Source: Thalassococcus halodurans (GTDB lineage: Bacteria > Pseudomonadota > Alphaproteobacteria > Rhodobacterales > Rhodobacteraceae). Taken from it: a DNA stretch of 64,000 nucleotides. Position 1 is the first letter of the stretch, and each line of letters starts with the position of its first letter. The position numbers were made by a program, and so were the translations under genes. The notes under the pieces were generated by a model. That model did not search any database and was not told the origin of the DNA. It saw only the letters and a program-made list of their open reading frames with translations. The stretch spans positions 2,501 to 66,500 of the forward strand of contig NZ_FNUZ01000002.1 in the NCBI RefSeq assembly GCF_900108225.1, read 5' to 3'. This document shows, piece by piece, positions 46,403-55,062 of this stretch.

Positions 46403-48661
46403 TCAGCCGCCGGCTGTTACGGCCACGACTTGACTGAAATCGCGATGCGCCAGGTCCTCTGGTTTGATCCAGAATTCCACCATGCCTAAATCGCAAAACA
46501 TAAAATCCAAACCACTGTCACTATCTAATGCCAGCAGGCGGAGGCCGGGCGCTTGTGTCGAGTTGGTACGAAATTGGGGATGGCCCAGCATCATGTGTTG
46601 GGATAGCGCGGGGTTCGGACGTAATTCCGCGTCAAAAAAGTCAAAAAGCGCCTGTGGAAGGGCTACACGCAATTTGGCGTCTGTCGCTGCTTCCTGTGTC
46701 ATGGATTTCAATACATTGCGCAACGAAGTATAAACTGCAGGATACTTTCGTAGAACCATCTGCTCGAGCCACTTTTCGAAAAATTTGGCCTCTCTGTCTG
46801 GTACAATTTCGAGATCACCAAAAGCGGTCAGCCGATCTGAGACTTGGTCCAAAAGGCTTAAAGCTTTGGAAAATTTGGCAATCTTCGCATCGAGAGCTTG
46901 GCGTTTTTTCTCTTGATCCTGTTTTGGCTTGTACGTTTCAAGGAATTGTTTGGTTCTTTGCGCCTCATCAATCATCTGTGATAGCTGGGCATGATATTCC
47001 TTTGCAAAGCGTTTCATCGTGCCACCGCAGAACGGAAAGCCTGCTTTTTGCAGATCGCGCGCCAGAGTGAGCTGTTTTTTTGGCTTGCCCTCACTGTCCG
47101 TTAGAACATCTCCCGTTTCGGCGTCGCGCATGAAACGTTCCTCAAGCAATTGAGCCGGTTTGGTTTGTGATGGTTCCGGCAAAAACTTGGAAATTGCCTC
47201 TTTCTGAGCTGCCGTAGCTACTTTGTGCGACCCTTTGGGATCCCTATCGTTCCAACAAAAGCTTTGGGCCAAATGCGGTGTGATTGGCCAGCGCGGATAG
47301 GTTCGATGACCCGGCTTTCCAAAAATATCTGCCAACTCCGCTGGCAGTTTTGCTGGGTTTTTAGGAATATCCTGAGCAGGGACGTATTTAACTTGTGCGC
47401 TGCCATCTTCTTCATCCCAGATCATTTCTTCATCAACATAGGCGAAGAACAGCAAGAGTCCGTCCTCTGGCATCGCATCTCCGTCTTTCACTCGCGGAAG
47501 CTCTGCACAATCTATCTGGGCCAGAAAATGTAGTGGCGCACGTGACGCCGGTAAAGTGGGCCATGCCATGAAACTAGGTAAGAGGGGCACGCCGCCAAAC
47601 CAGGAACGGCCCTCAACGGTTCCTGTAATGGGCCATGTTCGAGCCAGCAGGATTGCTTCTTTTGCGTTTTCATTCAAATCTGTGAGCAGTTCGTCTTTCG
47701 AAGGTTGGTGTTGGGACCTCGATTTTTCGTCTGCAGGCTGCGGCACGTGCGCATTTGCATTTTTCGCAGTCTCCATATCCCATAGTTGTTTTTCCGGCTT
47801 CGGCAGGGCGTCAAAGCGTTTTTTGAAACGGAGCAGTTGAATGAGGAATGACGGATCCGTAAGCGCAATCCGCCACATATCAGCAGTCCCAAAGGCTACA
47901 TGTGAGAGCAAAACCAATTTGCGCTGCATTATTATCGGCAAATCGATGATGGGATCTGGCAATTTGAAAGTACCCTCAAGCCCTTCTTTAATGCGAGCGT
48001 CTCGGATCAAAGCGGCAAGGGTCACAAGTCGTTCGTTCGAGGTTGCGGGCCTATGTACTAGCATTTGAATAATTACATGGCCTATCCGAACTCGATCAAC
48101 TTTACTCCCGGCAAGTGGTGCCAAAGCTTTGCGTATTGCCAATCTTGCGTTAACCCAAAAGCCTCTGTTTTGCTCTCGGGGCATGGCTTTGACGAAGGCT
48201 GCTCTCAGGGCAGAATGCTCTGATTGACTTAGTCCCTCAGTGTCGGCCAGAGTTTTGGCGATCAGATTTGTAGACAATGACCTTTGAAAAATTGGTGGCA
48301 CACGACGATCGATTTTTATTGCGTCTTGCATCAAACGCTCGAACCGTGCGGCTTGTTCGTCCAAGCTGGCATTTGGTTCAAGCTCATAGGCCTTAATAAG
48401 CGCGGCAGAGATTTTTCTCAGGCGTTTCTCTTTTAGGAACCCTGAATTCCAGCTTAATTGCCACCGCAATCGAACAAGAGCGCGCAAGCCAGCCGCTCCA
48501 ACCCGAACATTCAGGTCGTTCCAAATTAACAGTCCTAGAACGATCGGTAGGGCAATGACCGCAAGTAGTGCGAAAACTGCCAAAGCGGCGAAGAAAAAAT
48601 TTCTGAAAAAAACGAAAGCGATTATCGGTGCGGATATTTGGTAAAAACGGTCTAGTATCAT
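46403..48661 (-). CDS. DUF1963 (YwqG-like) membrane-anchored protein of unknown function
   Basis: A 752-residue protein. Two or so membrane helices lie at the N-terminus (about residues 10-50), followed by a helical region (to about 330). The central part (about 345-480) has WPTLPASRAPLHFLAQIDCAELP and DGLLLFFAYVDEEMIWDE, the pattern of the DUF1963/YwqG family (a PL.FLAQIDL motif with a D/E-rich strand). The rest (about 500-745) is helical with a lysine-rich coiled-coil segment, and an end part again of the DUF1963 style (HMMLGHPQFRT). Function unknown. Codon use is more AT-rich than the sox genes, which suggests transfer. It is monocistronic. Confidence 0.78.
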   Translation of the reverse strand: MILDRFYQISAPIIAFVFFRNFFFAALAVFALLAVIALPIVLGLLIWNDLNVRVGAAGLRALVRLRWQLSWNSGFLKEKRLRKISAALIKAYELEPNASLDEQAARFERLMQDAIKIDRRVPPIFQRSLSTNLIAKTLADTEGLSQSEHSALRAAFVKAMPREQNRGFWVNARLAIRKALAPLAGSKVDRVRIGHVIIQMLVHRPATSNERLVTLAALIRDARIKEGLEGTFKLPDPIIDLPIIMQRKLVLLSHVAFGTADMWRIALTDPSFLIQLLRFKKRFDALPKPEKQLWDMETAKNANAHVPQPADEKSRSQHQPSKDELLTDLNENAKEAILLARTWPITGTVEGRSWFGGVPLLPSFMAWPTLPASRAPLHFLAQIDCAELPRVKDGDAMPEDGLLLFFAYVDEEMIWDEEDGSAQVKYVPAQDIPKNPAKLPAELADIFGKPGHRTYPRWPITPHLAQSFCWNDRDPKGSHKVATAAQKEAISKFLPEPSQTKPAQLLEERFMRDAETGDVLTDSEGKPKKQLTLARDLQKAGFPFCGGTMKRFAKEYHAQLSQMIDEAQRTKQFLETYKPKQDQEKKRQALDAKIAKFSKALSLLDQVSDRLTAFGDLEIVPDREAKFFEKWLEQMVLRKYPAVYTSLRNVLKSMTQEAATDAKLRVALPQALFDFFDAELRPNPALSQHMMLGHPQFRTNSTQAPGLRLLALDSDSGLDFMFCDLGMVEFWIKPEDLAHRDFSQVVAVTAGG

Positions 48662-49612
48662 CTCATCAAACCAAAAGAATTCATTATGATATTGCGTGTG
48701 AAGGGGGAGTTATTTAGGTGAGGTCTAGCAGGCTACGTGGCGTTTTCAGGGCTTGCATTGATTTAAGGTGCGCTATTGACTTAAGAAAAATGGCTATTGC
48801 ATTGATATAATGTGCTTCGAAATTACGAAATAGGTTCTTCAATAATTTTGAAGTTTTTTCATGATAGATACAAAATTTAATATCCAAGTCCGGGTGAGCA
48901 TTCCAGCGATGTGAAGCCAGTTTGGCTCGCGTCTATTCATTTTCAGTGACACCACGCGCGCTCGAAGCCGAGATTAAAAGGGTTCGTCAGAGCCTCCTGT
49001 TCTGCTTCGAACTCATAGGAGGTTGCGATGCAGACTTTGCCTTTTCCGAACATGATGAAAACTTGCCGTCCAGTCTACGCTACACCTCTGGCGCGACGGG
49101 ACATTTCAGGGTGAACAGAATATTCAGCTCAAAGATCGTGCACGCGCTGGGCTAGATTGAACTTCCTCGGTCTGACTAAAGGACATTACCGTCCGGCATC
49201 CGGGCCTTGCCAATGCGGCTACTATCAGTACGCGTCTTGAATAATAGGACCAACAGCCCGTGATCATTGCATTAATGGCAGGTGACATGACGGTGTCTGG
49301 GATGCTTTGTGTTTTGGGAGAATTGAAGACGCGGCGTCTCGCGACGGCACCGGATGCTGCGTCGGCTCTTTGAGCACAAAGCAAGATCACGCGTGCTATA
49401 GTCAACGGTGGGGCGCGCAGCTTCTCAACAGGGGATCGGTTTCTTCGAGGAACAGTTGGATCGCACCCATACCACCGCGCCGCAATAAGCCTGTTGCGGG
49501 TGACCCCGTGACCAATGATCAGGACTACTCCGTTGAGGAGTCGGAAGCCTTCGCGCAGTCGAACTCGCAAACGGTTAAACATATGCGCGCTAAGAATTCT
49601 AGGACAGTTGGG
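48662..49612. other. Gene-poor, probably decayed region of about 950 bp
   Basis: No ORF here has a family match or a convincing start. The left 250 bases are strongly AT-rich. The centre holds short open stretches (for example 48922-49155, plus strand, 77 codons, GTG-like start, unknown; and a 152-codon minus-strand frame 49124-49582 of low-complexity arginine-rich composition). These are more likely remnants of one or more deleted genes than real genes. I could not name a source. Confidence 0.45.
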
Positions 49613-51697
49613 CTACATTGCCGTTTGCTGTTCAAGCGTCGTTCGATAACTGTTTCGCACGGCAACAAAGCAGATGGCTGCAAATAGAGACAAGAAAGCA
49701 AAATTTATAAGTTGTCCAAGCTTTAAGTTCCCGAAAACCACAGTTTCAGTCAGTTCGGGTTCATGTCCTTTATAGAGAAGATTGTACCAATGATCAGAAT
49801 TGGCATGGTATTTCTCAAATGACTCGGAGTAACTTTTAATTTGGTCGGCAGGAATGACGTCTTGTTTGACGGTCAGAGTATAAGCAGCCTCAATCCAGTT
49901 TTCTCCGCTGTTTCCTTGGCGGGTAAACGCGAAGAACTCGTTATCTTCAGTAAACTCTTCCGGTCGGTTGATCGCATATGGAGCATTCATCAGGCGCACC
50001 CGATGTGCCGCAAAAACACTGCTTGGCAACTCAGCTTCTTTGTCTGACAGGTCCTCTGGATCAGGGAGTTGGTACTTGGTTTTTGATGGCGTCAGCCAGA
50101 ACTTGGTCCACTGTTCATTCTTTTCGAAAGTGCTTTGTGGAATAGCGTATTTGGCCGTGTAGCGGACTTCATTGAGATCAAGATCATCCGTGACTTTGAG
50201 AGGAGCAATCTGTTCGATATCCTCAAATCGATATTCTAATGTCTCAAGGAAGTCTTTGCCTCTTGCGGTCAGCGGTTGCGCGTTCAGCTTGCGGCGCTCT
50301 TGGTCAGCCAAGGCCCCTCGGTATATGTGGTCTACGTACAATTCGGCTGCGACATCTGTCGTGTTTACAAAGTCATAGGTGTCAAAAACCTCTTCCAGCG
50401 GCTGCACAGATGCCAGGTCGGGTAGGGCAACCAAAGTGCTCCCACCCTGAATAAGCGGCAGTGCAAACCCAAAGTCACCGTGTGCGATCTCAGGACCGCG
50501 GCCGCCTTGGAAGTCCTCTGTCGGATCAAGAAAGTAGATGCCTTCCGCTCCGTGGACACGGACGATCGCATGGTCAAACAGCCAAGGACCTGGCAGTACA
50601 GTGTCTAAGGATTTGCCGCGGAAGGTATTTACCAAGGCGACGTCGGCTCGGATGCCCATCACATCCAGCATTGAGATCAACAGCAAAGCCTTGTCTTTGC
50701 AATCGCCCCATCCGCGCTCTTCGACTAGATAAGGTTCTCGGGGGATGTAGCCGCCGGCACCAATCTGGTCACCATGATAGCGAATTGTGCTTTGCACGTA
50801 CCGTAGTGCTGCTGTCACGCGGTCAGTTTCGGTTTCACTGGCCGCAATGATTTCCTGTACTTGCCTCTGCGCCAAAGGTCCGAGGTTTCTGTCAGGCGCG
50901 TAGGCCTCGGCAAGCCCTGAAGAAATTTGTTCCCAGTCTGAGAATGTTGTTACAAGAACCTCGCCAAAGGGGTGTTTCCAGATCGGTTGGTAGAGATCGA
51001 ATTCGGGCGGTTCTGCATCGAACAGTGCCAGTTCCTTTGTCACAAAGCCGTTCTTGTGTGTCACTGTCAGCGGTAGTGCAGGCGATCGCGTTACGTAAAG
51101 CGGTCTGGCCTCTGAGATTGTGTAGCTATGATAGCGTGCGCGTACTGGTGCGAATGGCATCTCTGTCAGGCCGTGCTGAAATTCGTGTTCAAATATCGGC
51201 GGCACGACATCTTTGGTCCACGCGATATCAAGAATATCTCCGACCTGAAGCTGGCTGATAGGTGCGCTTAGCGTTTCGTTACCTGTGACAATCCCGTCAA
51301 AGAGTCCCGGTTCGCGTTGCATCACCGTGAAATCCAACTGCTCGGTGACATCCAGAACGGCATCGCCACGATGAATGCGAACCCAATTAAGGCTTAAGGC
51401 GTCTTCACGTGCACGAAACAAGGTTACCAGACCAGCATCATCCAATCCTGCGCGCGTGGAAATCTGGAAGACATCTCGTCGGAAAATCGAGTGTCCGCGA
51501 TCACGGATCAATATCTGATGGTCCTCCAAAAGCGTTTCCCGCCCATTGTGCATGAAGCGTTCGCTTAGGTGGTCCGCTGCGGGAACGTCACGCACGCTTA
51601 CCCAATCGGGTGTGGTTGTCTTGTTGAATACTTCGGCCAATACCGTTGTCGGGAATGCGAGAATAAGGCACGCGGAAAAAAGAATGTGCTTTAGCAT
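49613..51697 (-). CDS. DUF3857 / transglutaminase-like periplasmic protein
   Basis: A 694-residue exported protein: signal peptide (cleavage near VLAE, residue 22), a DUF3857 domain (about 45-220), a transglutaminase-like domain (about 270-390) and a single C-terminal membrane helix (about 660-680). The catalytic triad is visible as Cys333 (GWGDCKDKALL), His in LFDHAIVRVHG and Asp in YFLDPTEDF, all in the expected order. Such proteins act on exported substrates, but few have a known function. The ATG is 7 bases inside the end of the upstream 406-residue gene, so the pair is translated as one unit. Confidence 0.83.
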   Translation of the reverse strand: MLKHILFSACLILAFPTTVLAEVFNKTTTPDWVSVRDVPAADHLSERFMHNGRETLLEDHQILIRDRGHSIFRRDVFQISTRAGLDDAGLVTLFRAREDALSLNWVRIHRGDAVLDVTEQLDFTVMQREPGLFDGIVTGNETLSAPISQLQVGDILDIAWTKDVVPPIFEHEFQHGLTEMPFAPVRARYHSYTISEARPLYVTRSPALPLTVTHKNGFVTKELALFDAEPPEFDLYQPIWKHPFGEVLVTTFSDWEQISSGLAEAYAPDRNLGPLAQRQVQEIIAASETETDRVTAALRYVQSTIRYHGDQIGAGGYIPREPYLVEERGWGDCKDKALLLISMLDVMGIRADVALVNTFRGKSLDTVLPGPWLFDHAIVRVHGAEGIYFLDPTEDFQGGRGPEIAHGDFGFALPLIQGGSTLVALPDLASVQPLEEVFDTYDFVNTTDVAAELYVDHIYRGALADQERRKLNAQPLTARGKDFLETLEYRFEDIEQIAPLKVTDDLDLNEVRYTAKYAIPQSTFEKNEQWTKFWLTPSKTKYQLPDPEDLSDKEAELPSSVFAAHRVRLMNAPYAINRPEEFTEDNEFFAFTRQGNSGENWIEAAYTLTVKQDVIPADQIKSYSESFEKYHANSDHWYNLLYKGHEPELTETVVFGNLKLGQLINFAFLSLFAAICFVAVRNSYRTTLEQQTAM

Positions 51698-52911
51698 GGC
51701 GCAACCTCCAAAGCCCTCGGTGCCGGAGCATGGCTTTTTTTTTCGACAGGCGTTCCCCAGAATCCGAGGTGACCCAATCGTATCAATGCCCGTTTTAGAT
51801 CATCTCGGGCTGGAAGCACGGCCAATGGTTGGTTGCCCTCGCTGATAATTATGAGCCCATTGTGTTCCCATGCTTCTATTGCAGAATTCAAATTCACTTT
51901 CAGGATGAATCCTGCACGATGAACAGACACGGAATCTCCAACCACATGCATAAAGCCTGGTTCGAATTCCTCATTTCCAAGATTGGTGTTCATTGGGAAG
52001 CCATTTCCAAGCTTTGTATTGAGAAATGCAAAGGCTTCGTGAAGAACACGCGGCAGGTTCACACTCATGGCAAAGAGAGACATCATGGCAATTGGATTTG
52101 GCAAATTACCTTGGTTCAGAGCAGATACGGTACCTTCAATGAAAAGCGGATAACATACGGCGAACAGCCCAAGGTAAAATAGACTTTGCCATCCAGAGTT
52201 GTTGGGCATGTTTTTGAACTTTTCCCACTCCTCAACCGCGCGTTTGATCTTTGTGCGATCCGGGCTGATTGCATCAGGGTCGGTCTGTAAATCATATCCG
52301 GGCTTAAACGATGGAGCGGTCAGAGACTGTTTTCGGGTCTTTCGTAAAAGTCCCTTGAGTAGGTGGACGTCAGATGCGTTGAGTCTTGGACGAAGCAAAT
52401 GCTGACGCATTCCGCCCGCAGGAATCATCAATAAATCATGAAATCGCTTAGTCTTACCTAAGCGATTAAGAGGGAGAACCTCATTCAGGTTCTCCATTTT
52501 GAATTCTATCCTGTCAGGGTAAAGCGCCACTTCTCGCGGCCCAGTGGATACACCCTGCGTTCTAGTCGGGCCGCTTCTGTCCAGAGGTCCAAAAAAATTG
52601 GCCAAATCGATGCCGACAAACTTCAATTGTACGAGCAGGTGAGCCGTCAGGCCGATCAACAACAAGGTCAAGAGACCAAATGTCAAAAGCTGATTAGGGT
52701 CGAAATCGTCAATTTTTGCGGAGGTATTCAGAATCCATGAAATCGCTTTTGTCCAGAATAGGCCCAAGACGGCTATCCAAAGCCCGTGCATAAGCATCCA
52801 AGGGAGAAAGGCGAAATACCCTTGGTATCGCATAAACAGATTATGGTCGCGCGGGGTTATGGGGGCTTGAAAAACAAAGGGATTGTTTTCAGAAACGCTT
52901 GACGGAACCAT
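51691..52911 (-). CDS. Membrane protein with two membrane-plus-YcxB-like modules, unknown function
   Basis: A 406-residue protein with an internal duplication. Each half has two membrane helices (about 30-50 and 75-97; 243-262 and 270-288) followed by a small cytoplasmic domain. The first domain (about 125-190) reads REVALYPDRIEFKMENLNEV, the second (about 318-385) FMHVVGDSVSVHRAGFILKV with LIIISEGNQPLAVLPA; both resemble the YcxB-like domain (a beta-strand hairpin and a final helix). The region is AT-rich. It is cotranscribed with the transglutaminase-like gene. No function is known. Confidence 0.7.
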   Translation of the reverse strand: MVPSSVSENNPFVFQAPITPRDHNLFMRYQGYFAFLPWMLMHGLWIAVLGLFWTKAISWILNTSAKIDDFDPNQLLTFGLLTLLLIGLTAHLLVQLKFVGIDLANFFGPLDRSGPTRTQGVSTGPREVALYPDRIEFKMENLNEVLPLNRLGKTKRFHDLLMIPAGGMRQHLLRPRLNASDVHLLKGLLRKTRKQSLTAPSFKPGYDLQTDPDAISPDRTKIKRAVEEWEKFKNMPNNSGWQSLFYLGLFAVCYPLFIEGTVSALNQGNLPNPIAMMSLFAMSVNLPRVLHEAFAFLNTKLGNGFPMNTNLGNEEFEPGFMHVVGDSVSVHRAGFILKVNLNSAIEAWEHNGLIIISEGNQPLAVLPARDDLKRALIRLGHLGFWGTPVEKKSHAPAPRALEVAPC

Positions 52912-53515
52912 TTTACACTCGCAAATTCGCTGGTTAATAAAACAACCCTGAATGGAAATTGGGGCTGTATTTTGTCCCTAATGGTACGTGTTTCAGTCGA
53001 TTTTTGCGGGCTTGGCTTGTCGTTTCGCAATATTACCAAATTGCGTTTTTTAAATGTATTTTTCGGGTGGCGTCAGACTTCGTTTGTTCGCTTGTCCTAA
53101 GGCTCTGGCCTTATTGAGCTTCACAGCCAGTAGATGACGATTTTGGTTTGAGCGATGGCAGAAAAGAATACCTTGGGCGCCTGTAGTATCGAGTTGGTAT
53201 GCCGTGCCAGTCCCTAAGCCTACTGAACATCATCCCAAGGCCGCTGCGCAGTTTGACGCCGCGTTGAGTGTTCTGTTCACTCTTCGCGGCATCCTATCGT
53301 TTACTCGGTCTTACAAAAGCGCTGAGGTCGTTGCTGAGGTTGTGCAGAAAAGGATCACAACTGTTGGAGGCATGACTGCTTCTGTCGAGTCAGGGCCAAC
53401 TTGGAAGAACGGGCGTCGCAAAAGCTTCAATGCCCGTTGCCACAACAAGTTTACTCTACAGCCTGCGCCAATACGTTAATTCATTCGCTTTCTTAACGAG
53501 CGCAAACCCAAGCGG
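52912..53515. other. Intergenic region, no supported gene
   Basis: About 600 bases, AT-rich at the left end (52912-53080). A 91-codon plus-strand frame (53204-53479) has no recognisable family and no clear ribosome binding site. A short in-frame stretch from 53158 (MAEKNTLGACSIELV) ends in a stop after 19 codons. These could be a broken gene, but the identity is not clear. Confidence 0.4.
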
Positions 53516-53845
53516 TTACCGTTGTACGATCCGCATGGTCAACGCTTCGCCGCCGCTTTGTATATCGAATAGGCGGTCTATGTTCGGGTGTGCACCGGGT
53601 CGGTTCTGCGCGTCTTCGGTATGTTCTGCAAAGACCGCCAGTCCATGTGTGGCAGCTTCGGCATTTAACGCGCCATACGTTTCGAGCAGGTATTGGTAGA
53701 CTGCCAGAGACCCCTGTTTGCCCGGTTGGTTCTCAATGGTTGCGACCACATTTCCTGCGGCATCGACCAACTCTAATTTCTCGATATCGTCGATGGACGG
53801 AAGCTGTTGAAGGTTTTCTTTGAACGACGAAGTCGGCTGGAACAT
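53516..53845 (-). CDS. DUF2322 family protein
   Basis: A 109-residue cytoplasmic protein that I recognise as DUF2322: MFQPTSSFKENLQQLP at the start, then NQPGKQGSLAVYQYL and HPNIDRLFDI. The start at 53845 is supported by an AAGGA site 7 bases upstream; the longer frame to 53992 would add an unrelated N-terminus. The family has no known function. It is monocistronic and transcribed divergently from the PhnD-like gene. Confidence 0.82.
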   Translation of the reverse strand: MFQPTSSFKENLQQLPSIDDIEKLELVDAAGNVVATIENQPGKQGSLAVYQYLLETYGALNAEAATHGLAVFAEHTEDAQNRPGAHPNIDRLFDIQSGGEALTMRIVQR

Positions 53846-54173
53846 CAGGTAGTCCTTTTTAAATGCGTGTCCCGACTGCGCATACCAGAGCCAAAAGCGT
53901 TTGGCCAAGGGCACACAAACGCCCAGAAAGTCCAAAGTGTTATGCCTCATTCTTGGAATATTTATGTCCGCTGATCTTTGGGGAACCTGCATAGAACGTC
54001 ACAGTTTCTGACCACGACATCAGTATCAGTTCGTTAAACACTGGCCGATCTTGATCGAAAGACAGGTGGAGTAACGAACGAAAGATACACCGTTTATCCT
54101 TTTGGGCCCTATCTTTGAGCGTGAGAACCTGTTCCCCTACAAAAGATTGAAAGTTCAGATTGTGAGGTAGTAA
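53846..54173. other. Divergent promoter region, no gene seen
   Basis: About 330 bases between the DUF2322 gene and the PhnD-like gene. No convincing ORF. A short inverted repeat (ttcgttaaac...gtaacgaacg, about 54032-54079) may be regulatory. Confidence 0.4.
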
Positions 54174-55028
54174 ATGGTCTGCAGCTCATTTCGGCAGATC
54201 TTCAAAGTGATCAGCGCCAGTGCCTTTCTTGTGGCATCTGGAGGCGCGCCAGCATGGTCTGAGACAGAATACTCTTTCGGCGTGGTTCCCCAATTCGAAG
54301 CGCGGCGGCTGTCTGATATCTGGGCGCCGATATTGGATGAGCTTGAACGTCGGACCGGTCTGAATTTAACGATGGTTGGCTCACCCAGGATCCCAGATTT
54401 CGAGCAAGGTTTTGCAAGGGGCGAATTCGATTTCACCTATATGAATCCCTATCACTCGCTCATTGCTTTCGACACACAAGGGTACGAGCCATTGGTTCGG
54501 GATGGTGCGCGTCAATTGTTCGGTGTGCTTGTCGTCGAAAAGGACTCGGACTACAAAGAGGTCGCGGACCTTGAAGGCAAGAAAATCGCATTTCCTGCAC
54601 CCAACGCGCTAGGAGCGTCCCTTTTGATGAGGGCGGACCTCAGCCGCCAACATGGCCTGAACTATATCCCGGATTTTGTGAACACACATAGTTCAGCTTA
54701 CCTGAACGTATTGCTTGGCGAAGCGGAAGCAGCGGGCGGTGTCATGGCGACATTCAATGCGCTCGACCCCGCAATTCGTGATCGACTGCGGATCGTTTAC
54801 GAGACGACGCGCATGCCTCCACATCCTGTTGTTGTGCACCCGCGCGTGCCAGATGAAGATGCAGAGAAAGTTCGTCAGGCGTTTATTGATATGTCCACCA
54901 GCCCCGAGGGGAGGGAACTGCTCGCGCAGATTCCGATGCTAGAGGCCGTGCGCACCGATCCCGGCGAATATCTGGTATTGCGAGATCTCGGATTGGAAGA
55001 CTTCTATGTCGAGACTGGTGTAGAGTAG
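54174..55028 (+). CDS. PhnD-like phosphate/phosphonate-type periplasmic binding protein
   Basis: A 284-residue exported protein. The signal peptide is followed by YSFGVVPQFEARRLSDIWAP, a FDFTYMNPYHSLIA loop and a GKKIAFPAPNALGASLL segment, all typical of the PhnD/SsuA2 type. There is no ABC permease or ATPase nearby. It lies 34 bases upstream of a hybrid histidine kinase with a periplasmic sensor domain. It therefore probably presents a ligand (perhaps phosphonate, phosphite or another oxyanion) to the kinase rather than to a transporter; this is inferred from gene order. Confidence 0.83.
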   Translation: MVCSSFRQIFKVISASAFLVASGGAPAWSETEYSFGVVPQFEARRLSDIWAPILDELERRTGLNLTMVGSPRIPDFEQGFARGEFDFTYMNPYHSLIAFDTQGYEPLVRDGARQLFGVLVVEKDSDYKEVADLEGKKIAFPAPNALGASLLMRADLSRQHGLNYIPDFVNTHSSAYLNVLLGEAEAAGGVMATFNALDPAIRDRLRIVYETTRMPPHPVVVHPRVPDEDAEKVRQAFIDMSTSPEGRELLAQIPMLEAVRTDPGEYLVLRDLGLEDFYVETGVE

Positions 55029-55062
55029 TTCTCAGCCGGACTCGTCCCAAATTGGATACGTC

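Noticed and set aside
49124-49582. 152-codon minus-strand frame as a possible transposase
   Set aside because: It is arginine-rich with no transposase motif, and neither flank has terminal inverted repeats. It is kept only as part of a decayed region.
53204-53479. 91-codon plus-strand frame as a gene
   Set aside because: It has no family, no ribosome binding site and no conserved pattern. It may be part of a decayed gene but does not deserve a CDS.
46403-53845. Accessory genes as a phage-defence system
   Set aside because: None of the proteins shows a nuclease, NTPase, TIR, reverse transcriptase or toxin-antitoxin motif. The genes are not in one operon.
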